From Flavobacteriales bacterium (GTDB taxonomy: Bacteria > Bacteroidota > Bacteroidia > Flavobacteriales_D > Crocinitomicaceae): a DNA stretch of 59,275 nucleotides. The translations under genes and the position numbers were made by a program. Shown here piece after piece: positions 17,101 to 26,300 of the stretch (the first letter of the stretch is position 1; each line of letters starts with the position of its first letter). The stretch is from positions 1-59,275 of the forward strand of contig VEQH01000019.1 in NCBI GenBank assembly GCA_018883325.1, written 5' to 3'. The notes below the pieces were generated by a model that had not been told where the DNA came from, searched no databases, and saw only the letters and a program-made list of their open reading frames with translations.

Positions 17101-18626
17101 GCGGTGGAATCTTAGGAACTGCAAATGGAACTAATGCACTTTTTTGGAATCTTTCTGGAAATGTCGGTATAGGGAATACGGCTCCTTCTGAAAAATTGGA
17201 TGTTACAGGAAATGTGCGTTTTTCAGGTGCTCTAATGCCAAATAACACTGCGGGTACTGCTGGACAGGTATTGACTTCAGGTGGTGCTGGTGCTGCACCA
17301 ACTTGGACAACTATCTCAGCAGGTTCAACATATACAGGAAGTACTTCTGTAACCCTCAATGGTACTAGCTTCGAACGTGCTGCTTTAACAGGTGATGTTA
17401 CCGCAGCTGCCAATAGCAATTCAACTACCATTGCAAATGACGCAGTTACTTATGCTAAAATGCAAAATGTTTCAGCCAACAATCGTCTTTTGGGTCGCGC
17501 CACAACGGGATCAGGAGATATAGAGGAAATTACGTTAGGAACAGGCTTGAGTTTTACTGGAACAACCTTAAATGCGGCTACAGCTACGACTATTTATAAC
17601 GGAGATGGCTCACTTACTGGAAACAGAACAGTTGCACAAGGAACAAACACTTTGGCCTTTACAAGTACAGCTTCAACAGGTACTAGTCATTTTACGGTGG
17701 ATGGAACTACGCTTAATGTGGACGCCAACACGAATCGAGTTGGAATAGGAACGAGTACTCCGGTAGCTCCTTTGGACGTTTATCATGGATCAACAAATGC
17801 TTCATTCATTCGAATCGCAGGAGTTGGAGGCAGCGGAAACACAACCGGATTACATTTCAGTCCGTGGGGTGTACGACCAAGTGCAGGCGCTAAAATTGAA
17901 GGAATTGACGACGGAAATGGCGGTGCTTACTTGACATTTTCTACAATAAACAATGGAACCGCTGTCGCAGCAGAAAGGATGAGAATCAACAGCAGTGGAA
18001 ACATTGCCATAGGAACCACAACTGCAACTTCTAAATTGACAATTGAAGGTGGTTTGCAAATTACTGGTGGTCAATCGATTGCTACACAAGGAACACATAT
18101 TCAATGGAACAGAGATTGTTGTGATGGAGCAACTTCAATTTTAAACCACAAAGGCGGCGGTGGCGGTGGAATCAAATTTGGTGAAATCAACTCAACGAAC
18201 GTGACAACTGAATGGGCTCGATTTGATGGTTCTGGTCGCTTTGGAGTTGGAAACAATAATCCACAACATCCACTTCACATGGGGTCAGGTGCACACGTTA
18301 CATCCGCTGGTACTTGGACAAATGCTTCAGATTTACGTTTGAAAACAAATGTGGTAGATTCAAAATATGGTCTTGATGAAGTATTGAAATTACGTTCGGT
18401 AGATTATGAAATGAAAGCCAATGGTGAAAAACAAGTTGGATTTATTGCACAGGAAGTGAAGAAAGTTGTTCCTGAAGTGGTTAGTGGAGATGAGAATAGC
18501 GAAACGATGATGGGTATTTCTTATGGTAACTTAGTTCCGATTCTAGTTAATGCTATCAAAGAACAACAAGCTCAAATCGAAGAAATGAAAAAAGAGATTG
18601 AAGAATTGAAAAAAAATAAAAAATAG
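14139..18626 (+). CDS. giant modular surface protein with C-terminal peptidase S74 chaperone domain
   Basis: 1495 residues, paralogous to the preceding protein in its signal peptide and first roughly 120 residues (KIGNNPTSLNANAVLELEST). At least eight VGIGTxTPxxxLDVxG-type units are separated by variable beta-rich segments. The C-terminal 100 residues are an intramolecular chaperone of endosialidase (peptidase S74): SDLRLKTNVVDSKYGLDEVL, then VGFIAQEVKKVVPEVV with the usual serine/lysine-type start, ending in a trimeric coiled coil (IKEQQAQIEEMKKEIEELKK). Such domains trim and cleave themselves off phage tail spikes and some bacterial fibres. No prophage genes are nearby, so this is probably a cell-surface fibre. 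It is co-directional with the previous gene (38-base gap). Confidence 0.8.
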   Translation: MKKVTLIIVLATLVGGVYGQQKIGNNPTSLNANAVLELESTNKGLLIPRLALTSTSSASPLSAFVAGMMVYNTATAGDVTPGFYVSTGSSWSKIDNQAATNLYGSNGSIPASTARTVGFNSGSSLNFDSNTLFIDGDNNRVGIGTTTPNNELDVNGSVRVTGTTNLRTTYLNSNNLFLRSDGNHGLVWNTTADGPRLYGFAGGLLGTQNGTNALFWNSTGNVGLGNTGPTERLDVTGNIKFSGALMPNNLAGTAGQVLTSAGAGAAPTWTTPSSATNIYNTDGSLSGNRTVTLGTNVLSFTSSPSNGTSHFTVDGTTLNVDAFTDRVGIGTATPSQKLDVAGTARFDGGALIQSFTNGTWINLPTTGPSGIGSGGPGVQAWIGYVQSNGQWFNDASAGDIAYRNTGGKLLWGNASSGAAMVLSSNNLGIGTLSPSEKLHVVGNIRSSSLAGTGSRMVVADANGTLSSTAIPGGITASNGLTVNGSDVKLGGTLTDATTTISMGSNKVDFTSAASSGAGHFNVDGTTFSIDAALNRVGVGTNTPQMTMHVVGTGADVVKVDNTTTTTAVAGASNLSLVNTNNTVNNYAAISARNSALGFSSSIEFLNLNHNATGSASGSIRFVTNNAGSIAERMNLTSTGNLGIGTSSPNAPLQFANTTGRKLVLFEVANNDNQIYGFGIDNNTLKYQVENTTASHVFYAGTSATTSNELVRITGTGRLGVGTSGPNSTLSVNGRAQFGDNTITNNDSNDNIYIERNANFTQMHLYNTDLSNTDINAYISLNRTGTVNGSGNSTPGMNIWTSSAHPIRFSTNVLERMVITSGGNVGIGSTAPSERLDVTGNVRFSGALMPNNAAGTAGQVLTSAGAGAAPTWTSVSILDIYSADGSLASNRIVTQGANTLAFTSTASTGTSHFTVDGTTLNVDANNNRVGIGTATPANTLDVSGTLRVTGTTNLVTTYLNNNPLYLRNDLNHGVAYNGTADGPRLFGWGGGILGTANGTNALFWNLSGNVGIGNTAPSEKLDVTGNVRFSGALMPNNTAGTAGQVLTSGGAGAAPTWTTISAGSTYTGSTSVTLNGTSFERAALTGDVTAAANSNSTTIANDAVTYAKMQNVSANNRLLGRATTGSGDIEEITLGTGLSFTGTTLNAATATTIYNGDGSLTGNRTVAQGTNTLAFTSTASTGTSHFTVDGTTLNVDANTNRVGIGTSTPVAPLDVYHGSTNASFIRIAGVGGSGNTTGLHFSPWGVRPSAGAKIEGIDDGNGGAYLTFSTINNGTAVAAERMRINSSGNIAIGTTTATSKLTIEGGLQITGGQSIATQGTHIQWNRDCCDGATSILNHKGGGGGGIKFGEINSTNVTTEWARFDGSGRFGVGNNNPQHPLHMGSGAHVTSAGTWTNASDLRLKTNVVDSKYGLDEVLKLRSVDYEMKANGEKQVGFIAQEVKKVVPEVVSGDENSETMMGISYGNLVPILVNAIKEQQAQIEEMKKEIEELKKNKK

Positions 18627-18809
18627 TTGAAAGTGGATTGCGGATTGTGGATTGCGGATTGGAAAATTGCAGATTGGAAAATTCTCAATCCCTCTTAAAT
18701 CTTAATGTCCTAATATCATAATGTCTTAATGTCCTAATATCCTTAAATCCTAATGTCTTATTGTCTTAATATCCTTAAATCCTAATGTCTTAATATCCTA
18801 AAAGTCCTA
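18627..18809. repeat. imperfect short tandem repeats abutting a start codon
   Basis: First part: GGATTG units (about 18636-18675). Second part: alternating AATGTC, AATATC and CCTTAAATCC words of about 9-10 bp. An exact 26-bp direct copy occurs at 18735-18760 and 18767-18792. The last unit (TCCTAATG) supplies the ATG of the next gene, so the repeats form the leader of that gene. I see no hairpin terminator. Confidence 0.8.
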
Positions 18810-19514
18810 ATGAAAAAACATCTAACATCCCTAATCATACTCTTAAGTGTAACTTGTGCATTTGCTCAGAAAAAAGGTTCAAAAGAAGCAGAGCCAAAAG
18901 CTGATTTGAATTTAACTATCTACAAAAACGCTTTAAAATACAACGATTTTCAAACTGCAATCATTGCTTCACAAGCTATCGTAGCAATCGAAGGTGAAAA
19001 TAGTACGTTCAAAGATTCATTGGCGATTTTATACTACAACACTAACAATGCTGTAAGTTGTCATTTAATGTGTAAAGAGTTATTAGTAAAAAAACCGAAT
19101 GACCAAACCCTTTTGGAGCTAAACGCTATTTGTTTGTCGAAAATTGGTTCGGCTTTGGATGCAATTGGTGCTTATGAGACCTTATTTAACGTTTCAAAAA
19201 ATCGTTACCACGGCTATAAATTAGCTCAGTTACAGTTTGAAATTAAACGTTTGGCTGAAGCGATGGTAACAATTAATTCTTGCCTAACTAAAACTGAAGA
19301 GTTGAAAGCGACAATTGCAATGAATAAAAACAAAGATGAAATGCAAGAAGTTCCTCTAAATGCTGCGATTCAAAACTTAAAAGGACTTGTAAGTTATGAA
19401 TTAAAAGATGCTCAATCAGCAGTAAAGTGTTTTGAAGAAGCTTTAAAAATTTATCCTGAATTTGAAACTGCTAAAGCGAATAAAGCTTCAATTGAAGCAC
19501 TTGAGAAAAAATAA
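18810..19514 (+). CDS. secreted TPR-repeat protein
   Basis: 234 residues with a clear signal peptide (LTSLIILLSVTCAFAQ) and a helical body with tetratricopeptide-type repeats, including NDQTLLELNAICLSKIGSALDAIGAYE and the C-terminal AVKCFEEALKIYPEFETAKANKASIEAL. No lipobox cysteine, so probably periplasmic. TPRs mediate protein contacts. Its place between the two giant surface proteins and a T9SS cargo suggests a role in their assembly or export, but this is inference. The start codon lies at the edge of an unusual repeat array. Confidence 0.75.
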   Translation: MKKHLTSLIILLSVTCAFAQKKGSKEAEPKADLNLTIYKNALKYNDFQTAIIASQAIVAIEGENSTFKDSLAILYYNTNNAVSCHLMCKELLVKKPNDQTLLELNAICLSKIGSALDAIGAYETLFNVSKNRYHGYKLAQLQFEIKRLAEAMVTINSCLTKTEELKATIAMNKNKDEMQEVPLNAAIQNLKGLVSYELKDAQSAVKCFEEALKIYPEFETAKANKASIEALEKK

Positions 19515-19553
19515 TCTACTTAAGTTATTACCAAAATCGAAATACATTAAAAA

Positions 19554-20918
19554 ATGAGAATCCTATTACTTTCTTTTTTCTTCATCTCCAGCTCCCTTTT
19601 TTCGCAAGAAGCAATTGGAAACTTGGGAAATGTGAATGTATTTCCAAATACAGAAATTGGTTTATTCGGAAACCTTACCAATAATGGAACTTTTACTAGT
19701 TCAGGTGGAACAATTTACATTACTGGAACTGATTATCAATTAATCGATGGAAGCTCAAAAATCACAACGTACAATACTGTTTTAAACAATGACTCAAGTG
19801 CGAAATTGGATAATCAATTGGAAGTAATCAATACTTTAACGTTTGCAAGAGGAAAATTAATAACGGATCGATCAGACGCAACAACTCAATTTCTAAACTT
19901 TTTGGCAGGTTCAAATTACAGTGGTTTTAGTGATACAAAATTTGTGGATGGTGTGGTGAGAAAAACAGGGAATACGGCTTTTACATTCCCTGTTGGTGAT
20001 TCAATACAAATGCAACCTATCAGTATCTCAGCACCATCATCTATCTCAGATCATTTCACAGGATTTTACCAATACACTGATCCAATGGAAGTTTCCTTAG
20101 ATCCAACTTCATTTGGAGCGGGAATAAATAATGTAAGCCGTTGTGAATATTGGGTAATGAACCCAACAGGAGGAAATTCCACAGTAAGAATGACCTTAAA
20201 CTTCGACTTGTTTTCTTGTGGAATTTACGAAACTGCTGACTTATTGCTTGTTCGATGGAATGGAACTGAATGGGTAATTGATGGTGATGTAAACATTAGT
20301 GGTTTAGCTGAAAATGGAACAATTGAAATGGACTCACCATGTACTGATTGTGGCTCATTCAATGCTTTTACACTTGCTTCTTCTACCCCATTGAATCCTT
20401 TGCCAGTTGAATTATTGTTTTTCAATGCGCAAATGAAAAATCGTATTGTTGAACTGACATGGCAAACCGCATCTGAACACAACAATGATTATTTCTCCAT
20501 TGAAAGAAGTCAAGATGGTGAAAATTTTGAAGTTGTAACGCTTGTTCCAGGCGCAGGAAATAGCACTGATTTATTAGCTTATTTTTCGAAAGATTTGAAT
20601 CCATACATGGGAACTTCGTACTATCGTTTGAAACAAACGGACTACGACGGAGCTTTTGAATATTCTCCAATCAGAGTGGTTCAAATGTCTGAAGATGATG
20701 TGATTTCAATTTTCCCGAATCCAACGAATACTGGAGTTGTAACCATTAATAGCTCATCACCTATTCAAGATTTTAAAGTCTATACTGCTGATGGAAAAAT
20801 CGTATTTGAAGGTGAAGTTGAATCTACTTTAAGTTTACAACTAAATGCAGGAATCTATCATGCTGTTTTTACTCAACAAGGTAAAACTAAATCCCAAAAA
20901 ATTGTAGTCACTCGCTAA
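19554..20918 (+). CDS. secreted protein with type A T9SS sorting domain
   Basis: 454 residues. Signal peptide RILLLSFFFISSSLFSQ, then a beta-rich passenger with NLTNNGTFTSSGGTIYITG-type repeats common in Bacteroidota surface proteins. A fibronectin/DUF-like segment follows (PLPVELLFFNAQMKNRIVEL, WQTASEHNNDYFSIERS). The C-terminal type A sorting domain (ISIFPNPTNTGVVTINS to GKTKSQKIVVTR) directs translocation by the type IX system encoded further along in this window. It is expected to be exposed or released at the cell surface. It follows the TPR gene by 39 bases and may belong to the same transcript as the giant fibre genes. Confidence 0.88.
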   Translation: MRILLLSFFFISSSLFSQEAIGNLGNVNVFPNTEIGLFGNLTNNGTFTSSGGTIYITGTDYQLIDGSSKITTYNTVLNNDSSAKLDNQLEVINTLTFARGKLITDRSDATTQFLNFLAGSNYSGFSDTKFVDGVVRKTGNTAFTFPVGDSIQMQPISISAPSSISDHFTGFYQYTDPMEVSLDPTSFGAGINNVSRCEYWVMNPTGGNSTVRMTLNFDLFSCGIYETADLLLVRWNGTEWVIDGDVNISGLAENGTIEMDSPCTDCGSFNAFTLASSTPLNPLPVELLFFNAQMKNRIVELTWQTASEHNNDYFSIERSQDGENFEVVTLVPGAGNSTDLLAYFSKDLNPYMGTSYYRLKQTDYDGAFEYSPIRVVQMSEDDVISIFPNPTNTGVVTINSSSPIQDFKVYTADGKIVFEGEVESTLSLQLNAGIYHAVFTQQGKTKSQKIVVTR

Positions 20919-20992
20919 TTAATCTAAGAATTTTGATTTAAACTTGAACCGAAAACACAATTAGTTGTACCTTCATTTTTAAAACTAATTCT

Positions 20993-23008
20993 ATGAAAAA
21001 TCTTTTGTCTATTTGCTACTTTTTTATTGGTATAATATCCGTTTTTGCACAAAAAGAAGTGACAGCTAACGCAGAAATGAAGAAAGTTACCGTTTTCTTT
21101 ACAGGAGCTCAAATTCAACACGAAGATAAACTCACTTTGAATCCTGGAAAACAAGAGATTATATTTCAAAAATTAACTGATTTCATCGATCCAAATACGG
21201 TTCAGGTGAAAGCAATTGGTGATTTAACTATTCTTTCCGTTCGCACAAAGAAAAACTATGAGGATTTAAAAATCAGTAACGAAGAGATGAAAAACCTCAA
21301 CTTAAAACGCAAAGCCTTAGCTGCAAAAGATTTAAGTCTTCGTGATGAATATACAATTTTGGAATTAGACAAAAATTTATTGATGCAAAACCGTGATTTG
21401 AAAGGAAACGAACAAGGTCTAAAAATCGCGGAATTAAAAGAAGCATACTTGTTTATGCACACAAAATTGACAGAAATAACCAATCGCCTTTCTCAAATCA
21501 CAACAGAACTGGAGGATTTACAAAAGAAAATGAATCAGCTTGAACAAGAAATTATTTCACAAAGAAGCAAACCTGTTATCAATTACTCTGAAATTGTGGT
21601 AGAAGTGGATGTCGAAAAGACGACGAATGCGCAATTTATTTTCAATTATATTTCGCCCAAAGCAACTTGGAAACCTTACTACGATATGCGAAGTGATGGA
21701 ATCGGGAAACCAGTTCGATTAGAAGCGAAAGCAAATGTGAGCCAAACAACGGGAATCGAATGGAAAAATGTGGATTTAGTTCTTTCAACCAACGACCCTT
21801 ATGAAAATGCGCAAGAACCAACAATTTCTCCTTGGTATATTTACTACAATAACTATCCGCAACAGCGACAAACGGTTACAAGATCAATTCCTGTTGTTGA
21901 TTTTTCAGGTGAAAAGTTGCGTGGTGAAGTCATTGATGCGTCAACTGGCGAAGCGATGCCTTTTGCGAAAGTGGCGTTCTATGGTAAACCGAATATTAGT
22001 ACTGTTACCAATTTTGAAGGTAAATTTGAAATTACAGTTCCAAAAGGTGAAATGTATTTAAATGCGTCATTTGTAGGTTATGCTGAGAAGTACTTGCAAA
22101 TTACTTCACCATATTTAAAATTCTTCCTAGTTCCAAATGGCCTCGATTTATCCTTACTTAAAGTCACCGAAAATTACGCAACTGGAGAAAATTACAATTG
22201 GGAAAATGAATCACTTATGGGTGGACAGTATGCCTATGATAGTCAAGATATTCAAGTAATGGAAGAAGTAATTGAATTTTCAGATGGAATTATTGGTAAC
22301 AGTAATCAAAATGGAAATAGAAAAACTGTTACAAGTGAAAAATCGAGTTATAAAAAGGATGAATACGCACAAACAGTTTCGACCGTAATTCAAAAGAAAG
22401 ATTTGCGAGTTGAATATGCGATTGCTTCAAAAATGTCAATACCAACCGATGGAATGGATCACCGCGTTAGTATTTCAAGCTATGATTTAAACGCAAGTTA
22501 TGAGTATCATGTTATTCCCAAAATTGACCCAAGTGTGTATTTAGCAGCGCAGGTTTCTGGTTGGGAAAAATTAAATTTAATGAGTGGAGAATCAAATATT
22601 TACTTCGACGGAACATTTATAGGTAAATCGTATTTAGATGTTAATTCAACAAAAGACACACTTTCATTCTCTTTCGGAAAAGACAATAAAATCACAGTTG
22701 ACAGAACAAGAATTAAAGAAAAATCGAAATCAAAAACCATTGGTTCACGCCAGAAATTTGAGGTTACTTGGGAGATAAAAATCAAAAATAATGGTGGTGC
22801 GAAAATTCCATTTGTTGTTAAAGACCAATTCCCTATTTCAAATATGGAAGACATCAAAGTGAAAGAAGGAAATTACAACAACGGTAAACTCGATGAAAAC
22901 ACAAAAATCATTACTTGGTCCTTCCCTTCAGGAATTATCGGCACTCAAACTTTGACATTTGATTATTCTGTTGATTACCAAAGTGGGGTTGTTTTGTACT
23001 TGGAGTGA
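20993..23008 (+). CDS. DUF4139 (MuiA-like) protein with inserted carboxypeptidase-regulatory-like domain
   Basis: 671 residues with a signal peptide (LLSICYFFIGIISVFAQ). An N-terminal DUF4140-type domain (VTVFFTGAQIQHEDKLTLNPGKQEIIF) precedes a long coiled coil (about residues 85-185). A DUF4139 domain starts at FNYISPKATWKPYYDMRSDG. This domain is interrupted at about residues 300-380 by a CarboxypepD_reg-like beta sandwich (LRGEVIDASTGEAMPFAKVAFYG, NFEGKFEITVPKGE, ASFVGYAEKYLQI) before it resumes (YEYHVIPKIDPSVYLAAQVSGWE to the C-terminus). Family members are called mucoidy inhibitor A-like, but their biochemical role is unknown. Probably periplasmic or surface-associated. Confidence 0.8.
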   Translation: MKNLLSICYFFIGIISVFAQKEVTANAEMKKVTVFFTGAQIQHEDKLTLNPGKQEIIFQKLTDFIDPNTVQVKAIGDLTILSVRTKKNYEDLKISNEEMKNLNLKRKALAAKDLSLRDEYTILELDKNLLMQNRDLKGNEQGLKIAELKEAYLFMHTKLTEITNRLSQITTELEDLQKKMNQLEQEIISQRSKPVINYSEIVVEVDVEKTTNAQFIFNYISPKATWKPYYDMRSDGIGKPVRLEAKANVSQTTGIEWKNVDLVLSTNDPYENAQEPTISPWYIYYNNYPQQRQTVTRSIPVVDFSGEKLRGEVIDASTGEAMPFAKVAFYGKPNISTVTNFEGKFEITVPKGEMYLNASFVGYAEKYLQITSPYLKFFLVPNGLDLSLLKVTENYATGENYNWENESLMGGQYAYDSQDIQVMEEVIEFSDGIIGNSNQNGNRKTVTSEKSSYKKDEYAQTVSTVIQKKDLRVEYAIASKMSIPTDGMDHRVSISSYDLNASYEYHVIPKIDPSVYLAAQVSGWEKLNLMSGESNIYFDGTFIGKSYLDVNSTKDTLSFSFGKDNKITVDRTRIKEKSKSKTIGSRQKFEVTWEIKIKNNGGAKIPFVVKDQFPISNMEDIKVKEGNYNNGKLDENTKIITWSFPSGIIGTQTLTFDYSVDYQSGVVLYLE

Positions 23009-23309
23009 TAGAAGTTGGACCTGACTGTTTAGTATGCGTTGATGGGGTAAGAGATAAGTGAAAAGTGAAGAATTGAAGAGCGAAGAATGAAGAACTAAAA
23101 AAGAAAAGTGACAAGTTGCAAATTAAAAGATTTGTGGTTCAACTTATTAAATTCATTTTTTTTTGCGGCGAATCAATTATAAAATCAGTTTTAAAATTTA
23201 TTTCGATTTACAGAATTCTTAGGATTTCTCAAACCTTTAGGCAACTTGATTCGTTAAAAGAAGTATATAGATTTGATTGATTTTGATTTATATTGTACTT
23301 TAGCTATCC
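23009..23309. repeat. intergenic region with purine-rich imperfect repeats
   Basis: About 23050-23125 is almost purely A/G with repeated AAGTGAA and GAAGAAT/GAAGAGC words, similar in style to the repeats at 18627-18809. The rest is AT-rich. A weak -7-like TACTTTAG occurs at about 23295-23302, just before the GTG start of the next gene. I see no gene or terminator. Confidence 0.5.
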
Positions 23310-26300
23310 GTGAAAAATATTTTTCTACTTATTCTACTTTTTACAATTCCAAGCCTTTTAGCACAATCGGTTTGGATGATACCAAATCGTGGACAATGGG
23401 ATGAAAAAATTCAATATTCTGTTGACTTGAATCAAGGTAAAATGTACCTTGAAAACCAAGGAATGACCTTTTTCCTGACAGACGCACTTTCTCACAACCA
23501 TTCGGAAAGTGGTCATAATCATGACAATTCTGAGGAAGGAATTATTCACTATCATGCAATTAAGCAACAGCTAATTGGTTCTAATCCTAACCCATCAAAA
23601 ACTGAAAAAAATCCATCGAAACACTATGCCAATTATTTTATTGGAAACAATCCTTCTAAATGGAAATCGAATATTTTCAGTTTTGATCACGTAACTTTTA
23701 ATGAAGTATATAATGGTATAAACATCTTTTACGACGGGAAAAACGAACAACTTAGTTACAATTTTGAGGTTTCCGTTGGCGCGAATCCCGAGCAAATTCA
23801 ATATGAAATAGAAGGAGCCAACCAAGTTGAAATTACCGAATCAGGGCAGCTAATTCTTAAACATAGCTTTGGACAAATAATTCAATCTGCACCAATTGCT
23901 TGGACAATTTCTCCGGACGGTTCTAAATCGAAAGTAAAATGTAGATTCAAAAAACAAGGCAATACTATTTCTTTTCAATTTCCTAACGGTTACAATACAA
24001 ACGAACAATTAATAATAGATCCTAGTTTAACTTTTGCCACATTCACAGGTTCCACTGCTGACAATTGGGGATTTACAGCAACTCCTGATGTCAACTCAAA
24101 TCTTTTTGGTGGAGGAATCGTTTTTGGTGTTGGCTATCCTACTACCTCAGGCGCTTTTGACAACACTTACAATAGTGGAACAGGCTCTTTTCCAATGGAT
24201 GTAGGAATAACAAAATACAATGCCACTGGAAATTCTTTACTTTTTTCCACTTACATTGGAGGCGCTGGAAATGAAACACCACACAGTATTGTCGCTGCTC
24301 CAAATGGCGAATTGTACATTTATGGAGTAACTTCATCCAATAATTTCCCAATGCCAGGAACACCTTATGACAACTCGTTTAATGGTGGACCAAATGTTAC
24401 TGAAAACTCTTTGAATTTCAATGGAGCAGATATTTATGTCGCTAGATTAAGTTCAAATGGTAGTTCACTAATTGCTGCAACTTTTGTTGGCGGTTCTGGA
24501 ACAGATGGACTAAACACAAACTCATTACATTATAACTATGGAGATCAATTCAGAGGTGAAATCACCTTAGATGCCAATCAGAATGTTTACATTTCAAGTA
24601 CAACTGCATCGAATAATTTCCCTACCGTTTCTGCCAATCAAGGATCTTTAAGTGGTAATCAAGATGCTATTATTTTCAAACTAACTCCCAACTTAAGTAA
24701 TTTATCGTGGAGCACATATTTTGGAGGTTCTGGCTTAGAAACAGGAAATTCAATTACAATTGGAACAGATGGTTCTGTTTTTGTGGCTGGTGGAACAAGT
24801 TCTTCCAATTTACCAATAAGTTCAGGTAACGATTTGTCCTACAATGGCGGATTATCGGATGGATATGTCATTCGAATGAACGGAACTTCTGGCGCACTGA
24901 TGTCAGGAACTTATATGGGAATGACGGAATATGACCAAACCTATTTTGTACAAACCGACATTGACAATTCTGTTTACGTTTATGGTCAAACTGAATCTCC
25001 TTGGCAAATAAGCCCTGGATGTTATGGAAATCCTAATTCAGGTCAATTTATTCGCAAGTACACCACCAACTTAATAAACATCAATTGGACAACTATGATT
25101 GGTGCAAGCAGTGGTCGTGTTGAAATTTCACCAACTGCATTTTTAATTTCAAATTGCTACGACATTTATATAGCTGGTTGGGGAGGAAATCTAAATTCAA
25201 GCGGACAAGCAACTGGATCAACGACAACCGGATTTCAAGTTACACCAAATGCGTTTCAATTAAATACGAATGGAAGTAATTTTTATCTCGCAGTTCTTGG
25301 TAAAGATGCTGTTAATTTAAAATATGCAACCTTTATGGGAGGAATGAACAGTAGTTCAAACCATGTTGACGGAGGAACAAGTCGTTTTGATAAAGCTGGG
25401 CGAATTTACCATGCCGTTTGTGGAGCATGTGGTGGAAATCCTAATGGTTTTACAAGTACTCAAGGAAGTTGGTCGCCTACAAATGAAAGTAACAATTGTA
25501 ATATGGCTACTTTTAAATTTGAATTAAGTTCCATTGAAGCAATAGCAGCGCAACCTGAACCAATAATTTGTATTCCTCAATCTGTTAATTTTCAAAATAA
25601 TAGCACCAACGGTAATGCTTATTTATGGGATTTCGGTGATGGAAATACTTCAACCGCTTTTGAACCAATTTACAATTACACTGCTCCTGGAATTTACAAT
25701 GTAAAATTAGTAGTTTACGACACAAGTGGATGCTTTAGCTCTGATTCTGTTTCCATTCAAGTAAATGTTGGTGCATTTAATGGTGGAGTTGTCCAACCTC
25801 CAAATCCAGTTTGTCCAGGTGGAAGCTACCAATTTGATGCTTATGGAGGTGCGAATTACAGTTGGAGTCCAGCCAATTTATTGGACAATCCATTGATTGC
25901 TAATCCTACAGCAACTGTTCAAACAACGACCGTATTTACAGTTGTAATTTCTGACAGTTGTGGATCTGTTACATTAAATGTAACACTTCCTGTTTTTGAT
26001 AATTCGATGAGCATTACACCTGACACAAGTATTTGCTTGGGAACAACTGTGCCACTTCAAGTTCAAGGTTCGGGAACAATTTCATGGAGTCCACCTGAAT
26101 ATTTAAGTAGTACAAACACATTTAACACTTCTTCAACACCTGACTCAACGATTACCTACATTGCAAGTGTTACTTCGCCAAATGGTTGTACATTGAGTGA
26201 TTCAGTGAAAATTTCCGTTTACTTTTCACTTCCTATCGCTAATTTACCAGATACAATGAATATGTGTTCTGGAAGTCAAATTGGAATATTAGCATCAGGA

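Noticed and set aside
10039..18626. Prophage tail region
   Set aside because: The modules and the S74 domain look phage-like, but both proteins have signal peptides and no capsid, portal, terminase, tail tube or integrase genes are nearby. Flanking genes are chromosomal.
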